A stretch of DNA of 5,751 bases from positions 1 through 5,751 of the forward strand of contig DATCGY010000032.1 in NCBI GenBank assembly GCA_036508635.1, read 5' to 3'. A program made the position numbers and the translations under genes. Under the pieces are notes generated by a model. It did not search any database. It saw nothing but the letters and a program-made list of their open reading frames with translations, and had not been told where the DNA came from. Shown piece after piece: positions 5,334-5,751 of this stretch (the stretch's first letter is position 1; every line of letters starts with the position of its first letter). This stretch comes from FEN-727 sp036508635 (GTDB lineage: Bacteria; Actinomycetota; Geothermincolia; Fen-727; Anoxymicrobiaceae).

Positions 5334-5751
5334 TTATTCAGCCTCCTGCACCGCTTGAGGACTGATCAGCTCCTTCTTCCTCGGGAAATACCTGCGCGTT
5401 CGCAGCCCTATCCGAACCAGGATTAGCATGATCGGGACCTCTATAAGAGGCCCGATGACCGTCGCCAGGGTGACTTTCGAGCTGATGCCGAAGATCGCCG
5501 CCGCGACCGCTATCGCAAGCTCGAAGTTATTGCTAGAGCCTGTCAGACCCACCACAACCGAATTCTGGTAATCGATGTTGAAAAGCCATGCGGCGAAATA
5601 GCCGCCCGCGAACATGGTAAAGAAGAAGATGGCGACCGGAATCGCCACAAGTACAACCACAATCGGTTCGTCGATGATTACCTCACCCTTCAGCGTAAAC
5701 ATAACTATCAGCGTGAACAGCAGGCCGACGATAGCCATGACGCGCATCCAG
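5334..5751 (-). CDS. acr3: Arsenite efflux permease Acr3 (C-terminal part)
   Basis: About 138 C-terminal residues are present; the frame runs off the right edge, and the codon before the first visible Met reads Trp, so the true start lies outside. Acr3 is a ten-helix inner-membrane carrier that expels arsenite. Visible here are four hydrophobic segments and the strongly conserved GLTGSSNNFELAIAVA stretch near 5540-5500, whose glutamate (codon at 5520-5522) corresponds to the essential membrane glutamate of the family, and a later VIGPLIEVPIML helix motif. The C-terminus is a short basic-then-acidic tail (RKKELISPQAVQEAE). The conserved cysteine needed for transport is in the missing part. It is the most upstream visible gene, so the operon promoter and any ArsR gene are probably beyond the window. 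Confidence 0.95.
   Translation of the reverse strand, partial: WMRVMAIVGLLFTLIVMFTLKGEVIIDEPIVVVLVAIPVAIFFFTMFAGGYFAAWLFNIDYQNSVVVGLTGSSNNFELAIAVAAAIFGISSKVTLATVIGPLIEVPIMLILVRIGLRTRRYFPRKKELISPQAVQEAE

Overview
The window reads as one long minus-strand arsenic-detoxification operon, followed by a separately promoted minus-strand aminotransferase gene. All convincing genes run right to left. Gaps between the operon genes are small (about 2 to 63 bases), so co-transcription from the right edge (acr3, cut by the window) down to arsM is likely. I saw no rRNA, tRNA, CRISPR array or insertion sequence.

In order of transcription: (1) the C-terminal third of an Acr3 arsenite efflux permease (5751-5334); (2) a 121-residue thioredoxin-fold-like protein with a CxC motif that I cannot assign to a named family (5329-4964); (3) a 78-residue CSRC mini-thioredoxin (4932-4696); (4) a secreted or lipid-anchored thioredoxin with CIPC (4714-4196); (5) a fused ArsF-like/ArsG-like protein, an exported CVSC thioredoxin-like domain joined to a CcdA/DsbD-type six-helix membrane domain (4174-2996); (6, 7) two tandem paralogous small proteins resembling ribbon-helix-helix regulators (2932-2720 and 2695-2495); (8) a soluble protein of the corrinoid-binding MtrA family, best known from the methanogen methyltransferase complex (2480-1773); (9) ArsM, an arsenite S-adenosylmethionine methyltransferase (1734-904). 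After a 176-base gap with a possible extended -10 promoter comes (10), the first 242 residues of a glutamate-1-semialdehyde-aminomutase-like class III aminotransferase (727-1, cut by the left edge).

Working model: Acr3 exports arsenite and ArsM methylates it. The cytoplasmic and exported thioredoxin domains with the CcdA-like membrane domain could move reducing equivalents across the membrane to keep arsenicals or extracytoplasmic thiols reduced; by homology to ArsEFG they could instead reduce and export aromatic arsenicals. The MtrA-like corrinoid protein next to ArsM is the least expected member. It suggests cobamide-dependent methyl-group chemistry tied to arsenic, which is inference only.

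The organism is probably an anaerobic bacterium with moderately high GC, clear Shine-Dalgarno sites, and GTG and ATG starts. The MtrA homologue and fused ArsFG would fit an anaerobic lineage such as Chloroflexota/Dehalococcoidia or a deep-branching Actinobacteriota, but the taxonomy is a guess and an archaeon is not excluded.
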